In this document: piece after piece, positions 33,776-41,895 of the stretch
Layout of the letters: each line of letters starts with the position of its first letter
Position numbering within the stretch: position 1 is the first letter of the stretch
Assembly: GCF_008124885.1 (NCBI RefSeq)
Contig: NZ_VNHX01000019.1
Location: 1 to 64,000 of the forward strand
Source: Sphingobacterium allocomposti
GTDB lineage: Bacteria > Bacteroidota > Bacteroidia > Sphingobacteriales > Sphingobacteriaceae
Direction: 5' to 3'
DNA length: 64,000 nt
Position numbers and translations under genes: made by a program
The notes under the pieces: model-generated
Database searches by the model: none
What the model was told of the DNA's origin: nothing
Seen by the model: the letters and a program-made list of their open reading frames with translations, nothing else

Positions 33776-34844
33776 TGACAAAGCCGCTATCGACATGCTT
33801 TACGACGATGCTTTGGGTCTGCTCAAGAAGCTTATACAGATTCCCTCCTTCAGCAGAGAGGAACAGGACACGGCAGATCTGCTGTGTCTTTTTTTTGATG
33901 AAAGACAGGTATCCTACCAGCGGGTCGGAAACAACGTGTGGGCATATAACAGGTACGCAGATGCGGACAAGCCCACTATTTTATTGAACTCGCACCATGA
34001 TACCGTAAAACCTAACCCGGGATACACCCGGGATCCTTTTGCTGCAGTTATTGAGGAAGACAGACTGTACGGCTTAGGCAGCAACGATGCCGGCGGTTGC
34101 CTGGTGTCGCTTATCGCCGCCTTTCTTTATTACCATAAGGCCGAAGATCTGTCGTATAACCTGTGTTTGCTGGCGTCGGCGGAGGAGGAAATTTCGGGTA
34201 AGGACGGTATAGAAGAAGCTATCCGGCATACCGGACCGTTGGCCTTTGCTATTGTCGGCGAACCTACGCTGTTGAATCTGGCGGTCGCGGAGAAAGGCCT
34301 TATGGTCCTGGACTGCGAAGCGTACGGCAAGGCAGGACATGCGGCGAGAGAGGAGGGTGAAAATGCTATCTATAAGGCAATGGATGCTATAGGGTGGTTC
34401 CGTGGCTTTCAGTTTCCGAAGGTGTCGCCCTACCTTGGACCGGTTAAGATGTCGGTCACGGTAATAAATGCCGGCTCGCAGCATAACGTAGTGCCCGCGT
34501 CGTGCAAGTTCGTTGTTGACGTAAGGACGACGGAAATGTATAGCCATGACGAGGTTTTGGCAATCATCCGGGAGCACGTGCACGTCGACGTGAAGCCTAG
34601 ATCTACGAGGCTCACGCCATCCACGATTCCGCTGGACCATCCCCTCGTACAGTCGGGAATCCGGCTTGGGGCCAGCACGTATGGAAGCCCGACGATGAGC
34701 GATCAGGCGTTACTGTCCGTGCCCTCATTGAAGGTCGGGCCCGGCGACTCTGCCCGTTCTCATATGGCAGACGAATTCATCTTTTTGTCGGAAATCAGAC
34801 AAGGGATAATGTTCTATATAGACTTATTGGGAGGCGTCCTGTAG
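33768..34844 (+). CDS. argE: M20-family acylornithine/acylcitrulline deacetylase
   Basis: A 358-residue zinc deacylase. Metal ligands are H76 and D78 (SHHDTVKPNPG), D107 (GLGSNDAGG) and the Glu pair 139-140 (ASAEEEISGKDG). The dimerisation domain follows VGEPTLLNLAVAEKG. In a pathway using ArgF' the substrate would be N-acylcitrulline. The frame is open upstream to 33636, but the ATG at 33768, overlapping the proC stop, gives the normal N terminus. argG, argC and argH are not in the window. Confidence 0.9.
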   Translation: MINDKAAIDMLYDDALGLLKKLIQIPSFSREEQDTADLLCLFFDERQVSYQRVGNNVWAYNRYADADKPTILLNSHHDTVKPNPGYTRDPFAAVIEEDRLYGLGSNDAGGCLVSLIAAFLYYHKAEDLSYNLCLLASAEEEISGKDGIEEAIRHTGPLAFAIVGEPTLLNLAVAEKGLMVLDCEAYGKAGHAAREEGENAIYKAMDAIGWFRGFQFPKVSPYLGPVKMSVTVINAGSQHNVVPASCKFVVDVRTTEMYSHDEVLAIIREHVHVDVKPRSTRLTPSTIPLDHPLVQSGIRLGASTYGSPTMSDQALLSVPSLKVGPGDSARSHMADEFIFLSEIRQGIMFYIDLLGGVL

Positions 34845-34859
34845 CTATGAATGATAGAT

Positions 34860-34896
34860 AGGAGATGTGAGATCATGTTGCAATCTCACATCTCCT
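34860..34896. terminator. 14-bp bidirectional hairpin between argE and the Lrp gene
   Basis: AGGAGATGTGAGAT (34860-34873) and ATCTCACATCTCCT (34883-34896) are perfect inverted repeats with a 9-nt loop, between convergent genes. T-tracts are weak on both sides. The sequence resembles the pyrimidine-rich intergenic repeats elsewhere in the window. Confidence 0.65.
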
Positions 34897-34908
34897 GTTT
34901 CACACCTC

Positions 34909-35379
34909 TTACAATGTGATTTGTCGTTTAATACTTTCTTCCAGGGAAATGATCGTCTCGGTGCGCTGTATTCCTGTTAAGGCCTGAATGTCTTCATTTA
35001 AAACTTTCCGTAAATGGGCGGTGTCCCGACATACGATTTTCGCGAACATGCTGTATTGCCCCGTGCAATAATGTAGTTCGACAACCTCTTTGATTTCACG
35101 CAGCTGTTTTACCGCGTCAGCGTATTGAGATCCTTTTTCGAGATAGATTCCCAGAAACGCGGTGATGTCGAATCCGACTTTTTGCGGGTTAATAATTAGC
35201 TCCGACCCTTTAATTATTCCGAGTTCTTCCATCTTTTTCATGCGAACATGGATTGTTCCGCCCGAAACTATTAGCTTTTTTGCTATTTCAGTGTATGGAA
35301 TTGAGGCATCTTCCATTAAAATAGATAGAATTTGAACATCTAAATTGTCTAAATCGTAATTTGAATACTTTTTATCCAT
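34909..35379 (-). CDS. Lrp/AsnC-family transcriptional regulator
   Basis: A 156-residue regulator. The helix-turn-helix is at about residues 12-60 (LDNLDVQILSILMEDASIPY, TEIAKKLIVSGGTIHVRMKK), followed by the RAM ligand-binding domain (VELHYCTGQYSMFAKIVCRD). Such proteins sense amino acids. Convergent with the arginine operon, it may respond to or control amino-acid genes; the target is not shown. Confidence 0.92.
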   Translation of the reverse strand: MDKKYSNYDLDNLDVQILSILMEDASIPYTEIAKKLIVSGGTIHVRMKKMEELGIIKGSELIINPQKVGFDITAFLGIYLEKGSQYADAVKQLREIKEVVELHYCTGQYSMFAKIVCRDTAHLRKVLNEDIQALTGIQRTETIISLEESIKRQITL

Positions 35380-35444
35380 AAAAAATGGTGTTTTTGTTTA
35401 AAATTTTTACTCTTTTTTGTAAAATAACTAAAAATCAAATAAAG

Positions 35445-35476
35445 TTTGCAGATATTTTGAGAACATTTTATATTTG
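35445..35476 (+). promoter_or_regulatory. Promoter of a candidate small RNA
   Basis: TTTG (35445-35448), a 20-bp spacer and TATATTTG (35469-35476) match the Bacteroidota consensus. No protein gene follows before the terminator at 35566. Confidence 0.6.
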
Positions 35477-35481
35477 TATTA

Positions 35482-35597
35482 ACAAAACGGGATAAAAGTT
35501 GAAAGTTTTGTTAACAAGGCATGTTACTTCCCTCAAAATAACATAGGTTTATAATTGGTTAGCGTAGAAGCTCCTCGCCCGGGGAGCTTCTTCCTTT
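35482..35597 (+). ncRNA. Candidate intergenic small RNA, about 115 nt
   Basis: A consensus promoter ends at 35476 and an intrinsic terminator ends near 35597. Between them no open frame of note exists. TTAACAAAAC (35479-35488) and GTTTTGTTAA (35505-35514) form a perfect 10-bp stem at the 5' end. The first stem arm begins at or slightly before the predicted start site, so the 5' hairpin may be shorter in the RNA. No known RNA family was recognised. Confidence 0.45.
35566..35597 (+). terminator. Terminator of the candidate small RNA
   Basis: AGAAGCTCC (35566-35574) and GGAGCTTCT (35583-35591) form a perfect 9-bp stem with an 8-nt loop, followed by TCCTTTTT. No protein gene lies upstream on this strand. 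Confidence 0.7.
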
Positions 35598-35968
35598 TTG
35601 AACTACCGTTATACAAACCTGCTTATTTTTATTTTTTTTGTAAAAATACTAAGTATTTTTCGAATGTTATTTTATATTTTTCAAAAATAAGTCGAATTAT
35701 TGTAAATGTTTTATTTTTACCGGCTTTCCTCTGGGCCCCTCGGCGTATTACGCACGGAAATTTCCGTATCTTTCCTCTATAAATTAACTATAAAACAGTC
35801 CCTTGCGCATTGGGATTTGCGATTTTCCTCTTCGAGTTTGGTCTACCAAAGTGTGGCATTAACTCATGCTTGTGTACTTATAGCCTTTTCAGGCATGTTG
35901 CATTGGCCAATTTAAAAACGGGGTCTTTTAGCCACCATAAAGATACCCGGCCTTTACGCAAAAAAATG

Positions 35969-37165
35969 TCATGGTTTAAGTTTCGCTATGCGTTCCATTT
36001 CCTTTTGGTGATACCGTATCCTTACATCTAGTTTGGCTGGTTCGTAGATCACCTGTAGTGCCGGATTATAAGGAGTTAGGTCTTTTAGGATATTCCATAC
36101 AACAACGGATATTTTTCGTGCAATAGCGATCAGGGCCTTTTTCGAGGATTTTCTTATACTTAGACGGTTGAATTTATCTTTAAAATAGGAGCCTTTACAG
36201 CGGCTTGCCGCCCAGGCAACCTGTACCAGTATTGGCTTGAGATATCTGTTTCCTTTAGTGATCGCTGTACTTTTATATTTCCCTGCGCTTTCATCATTCT
36301 TTGGTCGTAATCCGACCCATCCGCTGAGTTTACCGCTGTTTTCAAAAACTTTCATGTCTGCGCCGGTCTCGGCGATGATCACAGCGGAACTGATACGGCT
36401 TACCCCGGGAATCGTCTTTAGCAGGGCACTCTGCCGTGGAAAATCACGTCTGCAGATGGCTTCGATCTTCTCCAGGTATTCGCCCGACTGCTTATTCAAC
36501 AGGTCATATTCAGCTTTTGCCATCTGCAGGTTGAAGCGGTGGTGTTCCTTCATGCAGCCGGTCAGGGCCGATGCCAGCTTTCCGTTTTCTTTGTTCTTCT
36601 TACTGGCATAGACCAGTTTGCTAAATCTTGCAGGATCAGTTTCGCCTGCTATCAGCGCATCAATGACACTCAGCATACTTTTCCCTCCGATATCACTCAC
36701 AAGACTACCCAAACGGATACCTGCCTGTACGAGGATATTGTCCATTTTGGTAAGCATGCGCGCTATCCGCTGCTGTAGCTTACCATAAGCCCGGGTATAG
36801 CTCCTGAGTTCCTGTATCCGCTCCCCGGGCACAAAACTCCCGGCAAGCATATCCTTGTGAAGCAGCTGGGCAATCCACTGTGCATCCTTTACATCGCTTT
36901 TGCGGCCGGGAAGCTGCTTGATCAGAAAGGGGTTCACCAGCATCAGATCAAACCCCATTTCACTGAGAATATTCCAGAACGGGATCCAGTAGATACTGGT
37001 GCTCTCCATGGCGACACGTTTCACATCTGAAGTTCTAAGGTATTCACCAAGCTTTCGAATGCTTGTACTGAAGGTTTCGAAAACCTCCACATCCGAGTAA
37101 TGTTTTCCATCAAATACGGCACAAAAAATACTATCTTTGTGTACGTCAAGTCCTGCTGTTTTCAT
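35969..37165 (-). CDS. IS110-family transposase
   Basis: A transposase of about 398 residues (405 if an upstream ATG at 37186 is used). The N-terminal DEDD RuvC-like domain is seen in TAGLDVHKDSIFCAVFDG, VAMESTSIYWIPFWN and LPGRKSDVKDAQWIAQLL. The C-terminal Tnp_20 domain has IPGVSRISSAVIIAETGADM, KLSGWVGLRPKNDESAGK and KGNRYLKPILVQVAWAA, where the catalytic Ser lies. Both domains are intact, so the element may be active. MKTAGLDVHKDS is preferred as the start because it matches the family N terminus. Confidence 0.92.
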   Translation of the reverse strand: MKTAGLDVHKDSIFCAVFDGKHYSDVEVFETFSTSIRKLGEYLRTSDVKRVAMESTSIYWIPFWNILSEMGFDLMLVNPFLIKQLPGRKSDVKDAQWIAQLLHKDMLAGSFVPGERIQELRSYTRAYGKLQQRIARMLTKMDNILVQAGIRLGSLVSDIGGKSMLSVIDALIAGETDPARFSKLVYASKKNKENGKLASALTGCMKEHHRFNLQMAKAEYDLLNKQSGEYLEKIEAICRRDFPRQSALLKTIPGVSRISSAVIIAETGADMKVFENSGKLSGWVGLRPKNDESAGKYKSTAITKGNRYLKPILVQVAWAASRCKGSYFKDKFNRLSIRKSSKKALIAIARKISVVVWNILKDLTPYNPALQVIYEPAKLDVRIRYHQKEMERIAKLKP

Positions 37166-37205
37166 ATGACTTTTTTTTATCAACATAAAGATAATCAGCA
37201 GGACT
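37149..37205 (-). promoter_or_regulatory. Inverted repeat around the transposase start codon
   Basis: AGTCCTGCTG (37149-37158) and CAGCAGGACT (37196-37205) are perfect 10-bp inverted repeats; both candidate ATGs lie in the 37-nt loop. In mRNA the upstream arm would pair with codons 3 to 5 or so of the gene. Such stems limit transposase translation from read-through transcripts in other IS families. Confidence 0.5.
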
Positions 37206-37328
37206 GACTTTTTTGGGGGGGGGCATCCCCTCGATTTTTATCCGCTTGTGTGTAATTAAAAAATTAAATGTAGATTTATAGGAGAAGCGTTGCCCTAGGC
37301 TGTGACGCACAGAAGGCAAGGGAAACAT

Positions 37329-38372
37329 ATGCAAATAGAAGATGTAACAATATCGCGGAAAAAGCCGGTATATCCGGTCGGTCCCGGATTGGCCAAATAT
37401 CTTCGTATTTACCAGCGGGATGCTAAGCTGCCGGTATGTTATCGGGATCTGCTTGAGTTTACGGAGACGGTACCCGTCATGGATAAATACGGGAACGATA
37501 CGTTCTGGGAGACGCCGCTGTATCCGCCTCATCTGCAGGATCGTCTATACGACGGGCTGAAAGTGGTGTACGCGATCTTGAAAGCGTCGGGAAATACGAA
37601 AATTGTACAGCACAAGATAATTGATCGGATCGAGTACTGTGCGTTCGGCAATACAAAGCCGTTCCGCATCCGTATTATCAACAGGCTAAACGATGTTTAT
37701 GATTATTTTTATATCAAGAAGGCAGACGCCTCGCGTATTTATGGGCTCGAGCTCGAAGAAATTCTGTCCCCCAATCAGGTGAACTATCTGGTCGATCGTG
37801 ACACGCTGGTTGAAGAACATATTGTTGGCATTCCGGGGGATGTATTCAGCAAAGGAGGTATCCATACCCCCGATTACAACCAGACCCGCATAGCAAAGGA
37901 ATTCGTGAAATTTAATGAGCGTTGTATTATCTCCTTGCTGGGCGATATGCGGGCGTATAATTTTGTGATGCAGATCACGCCGGATTTTGATGATTTTCAA
38001 TTCCGTATCCGTGCAATCGACTTCGATCAGCAGTTCTACGAAGGCAATCCTAAGGTTTATATGCCCCAGTATTTTAAGGAAAACCTGCCGTATGTGAAAC
38101 TGGCAATGGAATACCTGAACGAAAAGACCGTTCTTCAATATCAGCAGGAGGAGCGCTCTTCTATAGTTCATCGGGTTAGGAGTGAGCGCCACCGGATCAA
38201 AGACCTCCGGGATGCGTCTCAGCTTCAGGAGCTATCCACGCCCGGAAACATACTTCGCCTGCGCGAGGGGTATGCAAAGTTTTATAACAACGAAGCTTAT
38301 TTTAACTGCCGTACAATGACGGATATTGTAGAACTGAATGTGAAGAACGTTATACGGCAGGTTAAACTTTAG
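37329..38372 (+). CDS. Conserved protein of unknown function
   Basis: A 347-residue protein that I do not recognise. It has no signal peptide or membrane segment and is rich in charged and aromatic residues, so it is probably cytosolic. Notable stretches are FCNRI-free NKPFRIRIINRLNDVYDYFY-like core (FGNTKPFRIRIINRLNDVYD), FNERCIISLLGDMRAYNFVM and RIRAIDFDQQFYEGNPKVYM. The GDMRAYNF...AIDFDQ pair is reminiscent of the catalytic and metal-binding loops of kinase-like folds (HxDxxxxN and DFD), but this is only suggestive. An upstream GTG at 37302 is possible; the ATG at 37329 is preferred. It converges on ruvC. Confidence 0.75.
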   Translation: MQIEDVTISRKKPVYPVGPGLAKYLRIYQRDAKLPVCYRDLLEFTETVPVMDKYGNDTFWETPLYPPHLQDRLYDGLKVVYAILKASGNTKIVQHKIIDRIEYCAFGNTKPFRIRIINRLNDVYDYFYIKKADASRIYGLELEEILSPNQVNYLVDRDTLVEEHIVGIPGDVFSKGGIHTPDYNQTRIAKEFVKFNERCIISLLGDMRAYNFVMQITPDFDDFQFRIRAIDFDQQFYEGNPKVYMPQYFKENLPYVKLAMEYLNEKTVLQYQQEERSSIVHRVRSERHRIKDLRDASQLQELSTPGNILRLREGYAKFYNNEAYFNCRTMTDIVELNVKNVIRQVKL

Positions 38373-38932
38373 CGGATGCGTTTTTGATTCTCTTTGACAA
38401 AAGCAGCCCACCCTGAATAACCTTTAGATTCCACCGCGTTGTTTTGTTGGAAGGCATGGCATACGGCGACAGCGAGGCCATCCGTTGCATCTAAAAATTC
38501 AGGTGTTTCATTAAATTTCAGGATCGTCTTTAGCATGGCTGCGACCTGCTCTTTGCTGGCATTTCCGTTGCCGGTAACAGATTGTTTGATTCTGCGCGGA
38601 GAGTATTCTGCGATGGGTATGTCATAATTCAGTGCGGCGGCCATGGCAACGCCCTGAGCTCTTCCCAGCTTAAGCATGACCTGTATGTTTTTTCCGTAGA
38701 AAGGGGATTCCAATGCAACGTAGTCGGGTTTATATTCCTCGACCAGCGCCGAAGTTTTTTTGAATATGCGCTGTAGTTTGAGCGCATGGTCTTCCAGATG
38801 CCCCATCTTTACCACCCCCAATGAAACCAATGTCAGCTGCTGCCCTGTCTGTTTAATGACCCCGTAGCCCAGGATGGCTGTTCCGGGGTCGATGCCCAGT
38901 ATAATTCTTTCCTTTGCTTTCTCTCGCTGCAT
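38369..38932 (-). CDS. ruvC: Holliday junction endonuclease RuvC
   Basis: A 187-residue resolvase that cuts Holliday junctions with RuvAB. Acidic active-site residues are D15 (ILGIDPGTAILGYG), E in VALESPFYGKN, and the pair in LDATDGLAVAVCHA. It overlaps the convergent unknown gene by four bases. Confidence 0.95.
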   Translation of the reverse strand: MQREKAKERIILGIDPGTAILGYGVIKQTGQQLTLVSLGVVKMGHLEDHALKLQRIFKKTSALVEEYKPDYVALESPFYGKNIQVMLKLGRAQGVAMAAALNYDIPIAEYSPRRIKQSVTGNGNASKEQVAAMLKTILKFNETPEFLDATDGLAVAVCHAFQQNNAVESKGYSGWAAFVKENQKRIR

Positions 38933-39056
38933 GGTGCAATATTACGATTTTATGCTTGTATTAAATATGAAAAACTGTGAATGGGCATCGGTGGGAATTT
39001 ATCACAGAAGGTTGCGTTAAGATTTCGTTAAAAATTAGTAACATTGTGCTTCGATT

Positions 39057-40040
39057 TTGAAACCATTGACAAAACAGCAGAAAAAATACTTAAACTTCGG
39101 GATCAAACTTGCGATAGTAGGTCTTGCAACGTGGTTTATCTTTACGAAAGTCAATAATCAGAAAAACCTTCGCGAGTTCCAGATGCTGCTGCAGGGCATC
39201 CAGCCTTGGGTAGTCCGCGGAACGTTGGCTGCGGTTATGCTGCTGATGCTGATGAATTGGGCACTCGAGGTTGTAAAGTGGAAATACCTGAGCCGGCGTG
39301 TAGAGCACATCGGGTGGTGGAAAGCCATAAAATCTGTCTTTTGTGGTCTTACCTGGGCGATTTTTACGCCAAATCGAATTGGGGAATATGGGGGGCGTGT
39401 GCTGTTGCTTAAGCCGCAGAACCGGGCTTCCGGCGCTGTGGCGATGGGTGTCGGCCTTTTTGCGCAGCTCGTGTTGACGAGCGTTTTCGGTGCGTTAAGT
39501 ATTGCATGGTTTGTGTCTACCTTTTTACCCACGCCAGATTCCGTAAAATTTGGAATCTGGTTGTTGGCGATCATATATGCGGCGGCTTTTCTGGTGCTTT
39601 ATTTCAATGTCCACTGGGTGGACGCTCTTGTAGGGAAGTTTGGGTTTTTAAAAACGATTAAACCTTTCTTCGCGGTTCTGGAAGATTTTAAGGCGCGCGA
39701 GCTACTGCATGTGCTTGTGTTGTCGCTGGCACGCTTCATCATCTTCACATCGCAGTATATCTTATTGATGTCGGTGTTCCTGCCAGAGATGCCTTTCCTG
39801 TCGATGGTGCTGATGATTTTTATCCTATTTTTCATCCAGTCGGCCGTGCCTTCGTTGGATATCTTTGACTTCAGCGTGAGAAGTTTTGTTGCGAGCAATC
39901 TATACAGCTATATCACGACACAGGACATTGCTGTTATGGCGATCGTGTCCTGTATTTGGTTTGTCAATCTTATTTTACCCGCGATCGTTGGGGCTGTTTT
40001 TGTTTTTAATGTGAACTATGTCGGCGGTAACAAGTCTTAA
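39057..40040 (+). CDS. Flippase-like integral membrane protein (UPF0104/LPG-synthase TM)
   Basis: A 327-residue polytopic protein with about eight hydrophobic segments of the lysylphosphatidylglycerol-synthase transmembrane family. The signature FTPNRIGEYGGRVLLLK matches the PxxxGxxE motif of the family. It starts at TTG; the first in-frame ATG would remove the first membrane segment. Its end overlaps a glycosyltransferase gene by 23 bases, so the two probably act on the same lipid-linked substrate. Confidence 0.82.
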   Translation: MKPLTKQQKKYLNFGIKLAIVGLATWFIFTKVNNQKNLREFQMLLQGIQPWVVRGTLAAVMLLMLMNWALEVVKWKYLSRRVEHIGWWKAIKSVFCGLTWAIFTPNRIGEYGGRVLLLKPQNRASGAVAMGVGLFAQLVLTSVFGALSIAWFVSTFLPTPDSVKFGIWLLAIIYAAAFLVLYFNVHWVDALVGKFGFLKTIKPFFAVLEDFKARELLHVLVLSLARFIIFTSQYILLMSVFLPEMPFLSMVLMIFILFFIQSAVPSLDIFDFSVRSFVASNLYSYITTQDIAVMAIVSCIWFVNLILPAIVGAVFVFNVNYVGGNKS

Positions 40041-41157
40041 TACATTTTTAATCCTGATGACGGTGATCTATATAGGGCTCGTTCTCTATATGCGGCGCGG
40101 TTGGTTCCTTATTCCGTATTTCAGAAGGACCGGGGAAGATGTAAAGACGCAGGTATCGGTATTGATAGCGGCCCGAAATGAGGAAGAAAATATCGGTAGA
40201 ACAATAGAGGCGATATTGGCACAGACTTACCCGCAGAATCTGTTGGAGATCATTGTGGTAGACGATCATTCTACTGACCGGACTGCAGCCATCATTGCTT
40301 CTTATGCCGATAGAGGTGTCAGGTTGATTCAACTTAATGAGGGGGATAAGCTCAACTCGTATAAAAAACTGGCAATAAGCCGGGCCATCTCCGGGGCGAC
40401 GGGCGAGCTGATTGTAACTACCGACGCCGACTGCAGGATGGGGCCGGAATGGTTGCTTACCATTGTTTCTTATTTTGAGCGGACCGGCGCCTATATGGTT
40501 TCTTCTCCTGTCATATACTCGGAAGAAAAAAGCTATTTCGAAAGACTGCAGACCCTTGAGTTTTTATATTTAATCGGCCTCGGAGCAGCGGGGATCGGAA
40601 ATGGCAGTCCGACGACCTGCAATGGAGCGAACCTCGCTTACCGTAGGGATGTTTTCTATGAAATGGGAGGTTTTCGCGGCATAGATAATGTAGCGTCGGG
40701 CGACGACGAGCTGTTTTTACATAAGGTTGCCGAGCGTTACGCCGACAGAATTAAGTTTTGCAAGTCTATTGCAGCGGCCGTTTTTACGGACGCTAAACCT
40801 ACGGTTTCTGCCTTCATCAGTCAGCGTAAGCGATGGGCCTCGAAAAGTACGAAATACAAAGATAAGCGTGTTGTATGGTTGGGTATCAGCATATGGGCAT
40901 TCAATCTGGCGCTGGTAAGCGCAGCGGTACTCTTCTTCGTGTACCTTCCTGATGTCCACTGGCTCTTTGCAGCGGCTCTTGCCCTGAAAATATTCGCCGA
41001 ATACTTATTTATCCGTCCGCTTTGCCGCTTTGCCGGCCGAATGGAGTTGCTGTGGAACCTGCCGCTACTGTCTTTTGCCCATGCCGTATATTTAGTATAT
41101 ATTGGCGTAGCGGGTAACGTAGGAAAATACGACTGGAAGGGTAGGAAGGTTCATTAA
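40018..41157 (+). CDS. Membrane-bound family 2 glycosyltransferase
   Basis: A 379-residue GT-A enzyme. An N-terminal membrane anchor precedes the catalytic domain: SVLIAARNEEENIGRTIEAI, VVDDHSTDRT, VTTDADCRMG (DxD), SGDDELFLHKV and QRKRWASKS (QxxRW). Three C-terminal hydrophobic segments follow. It probably transfers sugar from a nucleotide donor to a lipid or polysaccharide. Its stop abuts that of the convergent acyltransferase with no spacer. Confidence 0.9.
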   Translation: MSAVTSLNTFLILMTVIYIGLVLYMRRGWFLIPYFRRTGEDVKTQVSVLIAARNEEENIGRTIEAILAQTYPQNLLEIIVVDDHSTDRTAAIIASYADRGVRLIQLNEGDKLNSYKKLAISRAISGATGELIVTTDADCRMGPEWLLTIVSYFERTGAYMVSSPVIYSEEKSYFERLQTLEFLYLIGLGAAGIGNGSPTTCNGANLAYRRDVFYEMGGFRGIDNVASGDDELFLHKVAERYADRIKFCKSIAAAVFTDAKPTVSAFISQRKRWASKSTKYKDKRVVWLGISIWAFNLALVSAAVLFFVYLPDVHWLFAAALALKIFAEYLFIRPLCRFAGRMELLWNLPLLSFAHAVYLVYIGVAGNVGKYDWKGRKVH

Positions 41158-41895
41158 TTACCCTTCTACCTGTACCCTAATCACTTCTTCCGCCTTTTTA
41201 ACGATCTCTTCGGCGTTTAGACCGGTGGTGTCGATCGGATCCAGGACTTCCCAGCTCATCGATGTAAAGGGGCGTAAAGGAAACATGCCATATTTTACCA
41301 TGAGATAAGAGCCTTTGATGGCGACGGGCACAACAAGCGCCTCCGGATTTTTCTTTAGTAAGGTAGCAATACCGCCCACCGAGAATGGTTTCATTTTGCC
41401 TGTTTTCGTTCTCGTTCCTTCCGGAAAGATAAAGGCCGACCAGTTTTTCATCTTCATATTGTTGGCAAGCTTTAGTATCTCTGCAATGGACTGCTTGGCG
41501 TCTTTCCTGTCTATATTAGCAGCGCCTCCGTGCACGAGGTTGAACGATATGCTCGGAATACCTGCCTGGGCCAATTCTATTTTAGAGATAAATTTTCCAT
41601 GGAACCTACGCAGGAAATATATAAGGGGAGGAATGTCAAACGTACTTTGGTGGTTTGCAACAAAAATTATAGGACGACCGATGGGGAGCCTTTTGTTGTC
41701 GATAAAACGTGTTCGATTGAAAAGTGTATAGTTGCAAGCTACCAGAAAACCGTTCAAAATGTCCACGCTTTTTTTGTGCGCACGGTACCCGCCCAGTTTT
41801 AGGCAGAGCCATTGAATAGGGTGGAATACAATTAATGACAAAGAAAAGCACAGATAAAAAATCGGTGTAAGGATAAAGCCCAGTAGTTTTCTCAT
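41158..41895 (-). CDS. plsC: 1-acyl-sn-glycerol-3-phosphate acyltransferase
   Basis: A 245-residue membrane enzyme making phosphatidic acid. The catalytic HX4D box is H82-QSTF-D87, the substrate box is FPEGTR (157-162), and GGAANIDRKD (from 123) is the third family block. A hydrophobic N terminus anchors it at the inner membrane. Confidence 0.92.
   Translation of the reverse strand: MRKLLGFILTPIFYLCFSLSLIVFHPIQWLCLKLGGYRAHKKSVDILNGFLVACNYTLFNRTRFIDNKRLPIGRPIIFVANHQSTFDIPPLIYFLRRFHGKFISKIELAQAGIPSISFNLVHGGAANIDRKDAKQSIAEILKLANNMKMKNWSAFIFPEGTRTKTGKMKPFSVGGIATLLKKNPEALVVPVAIKGSYLMVKYGMFPLRPFTSMSWEVLDPIDTTGLNAEEIVKKAEEVIRVQVEG

Larger units (their letters stand above)
35380..35968. other. AT-rich gene-free region between the Lrp gene and the transposase
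   Basis: About 590 bases without a credible protein gene. The first part holds a candidate small RNA (listed separately). The rest (about 35597-35968) contains inverted repeats: AAAAATACT/AGTATTTTT (35642-35660), a 14-bp palindrome ACGGAAATTTCCGT (35754-35767) and ATTGGCCAAT (35902-35911). Part of this is probably the non-coding right end of the IS110 element. Confidence 0.6.
35600..37260 (-). mobile_element. IS110-family insertion sequence, ends approximate
   Basis: A single transposase gene with non-coding flanks of up to about 370 bp on its 3' side and under 140 bp on its 5' side. IS110 elements lack ordinary terminal inverted repeats and often make no target duplication, so the ends cannot be fixed from one copy. 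A longer 3' flank is the arrangement described for the IS1111 subgroup, in which a bridge RNA is encoded there. Confidence 0.5.

Noticed and set aside
35555-36031. Plus-strand small frames in the IS110 3' flank
   Set aside because: They are AT-rich low-complexity frames, overlap one another and partly the transposase, and match nothing recognisable.
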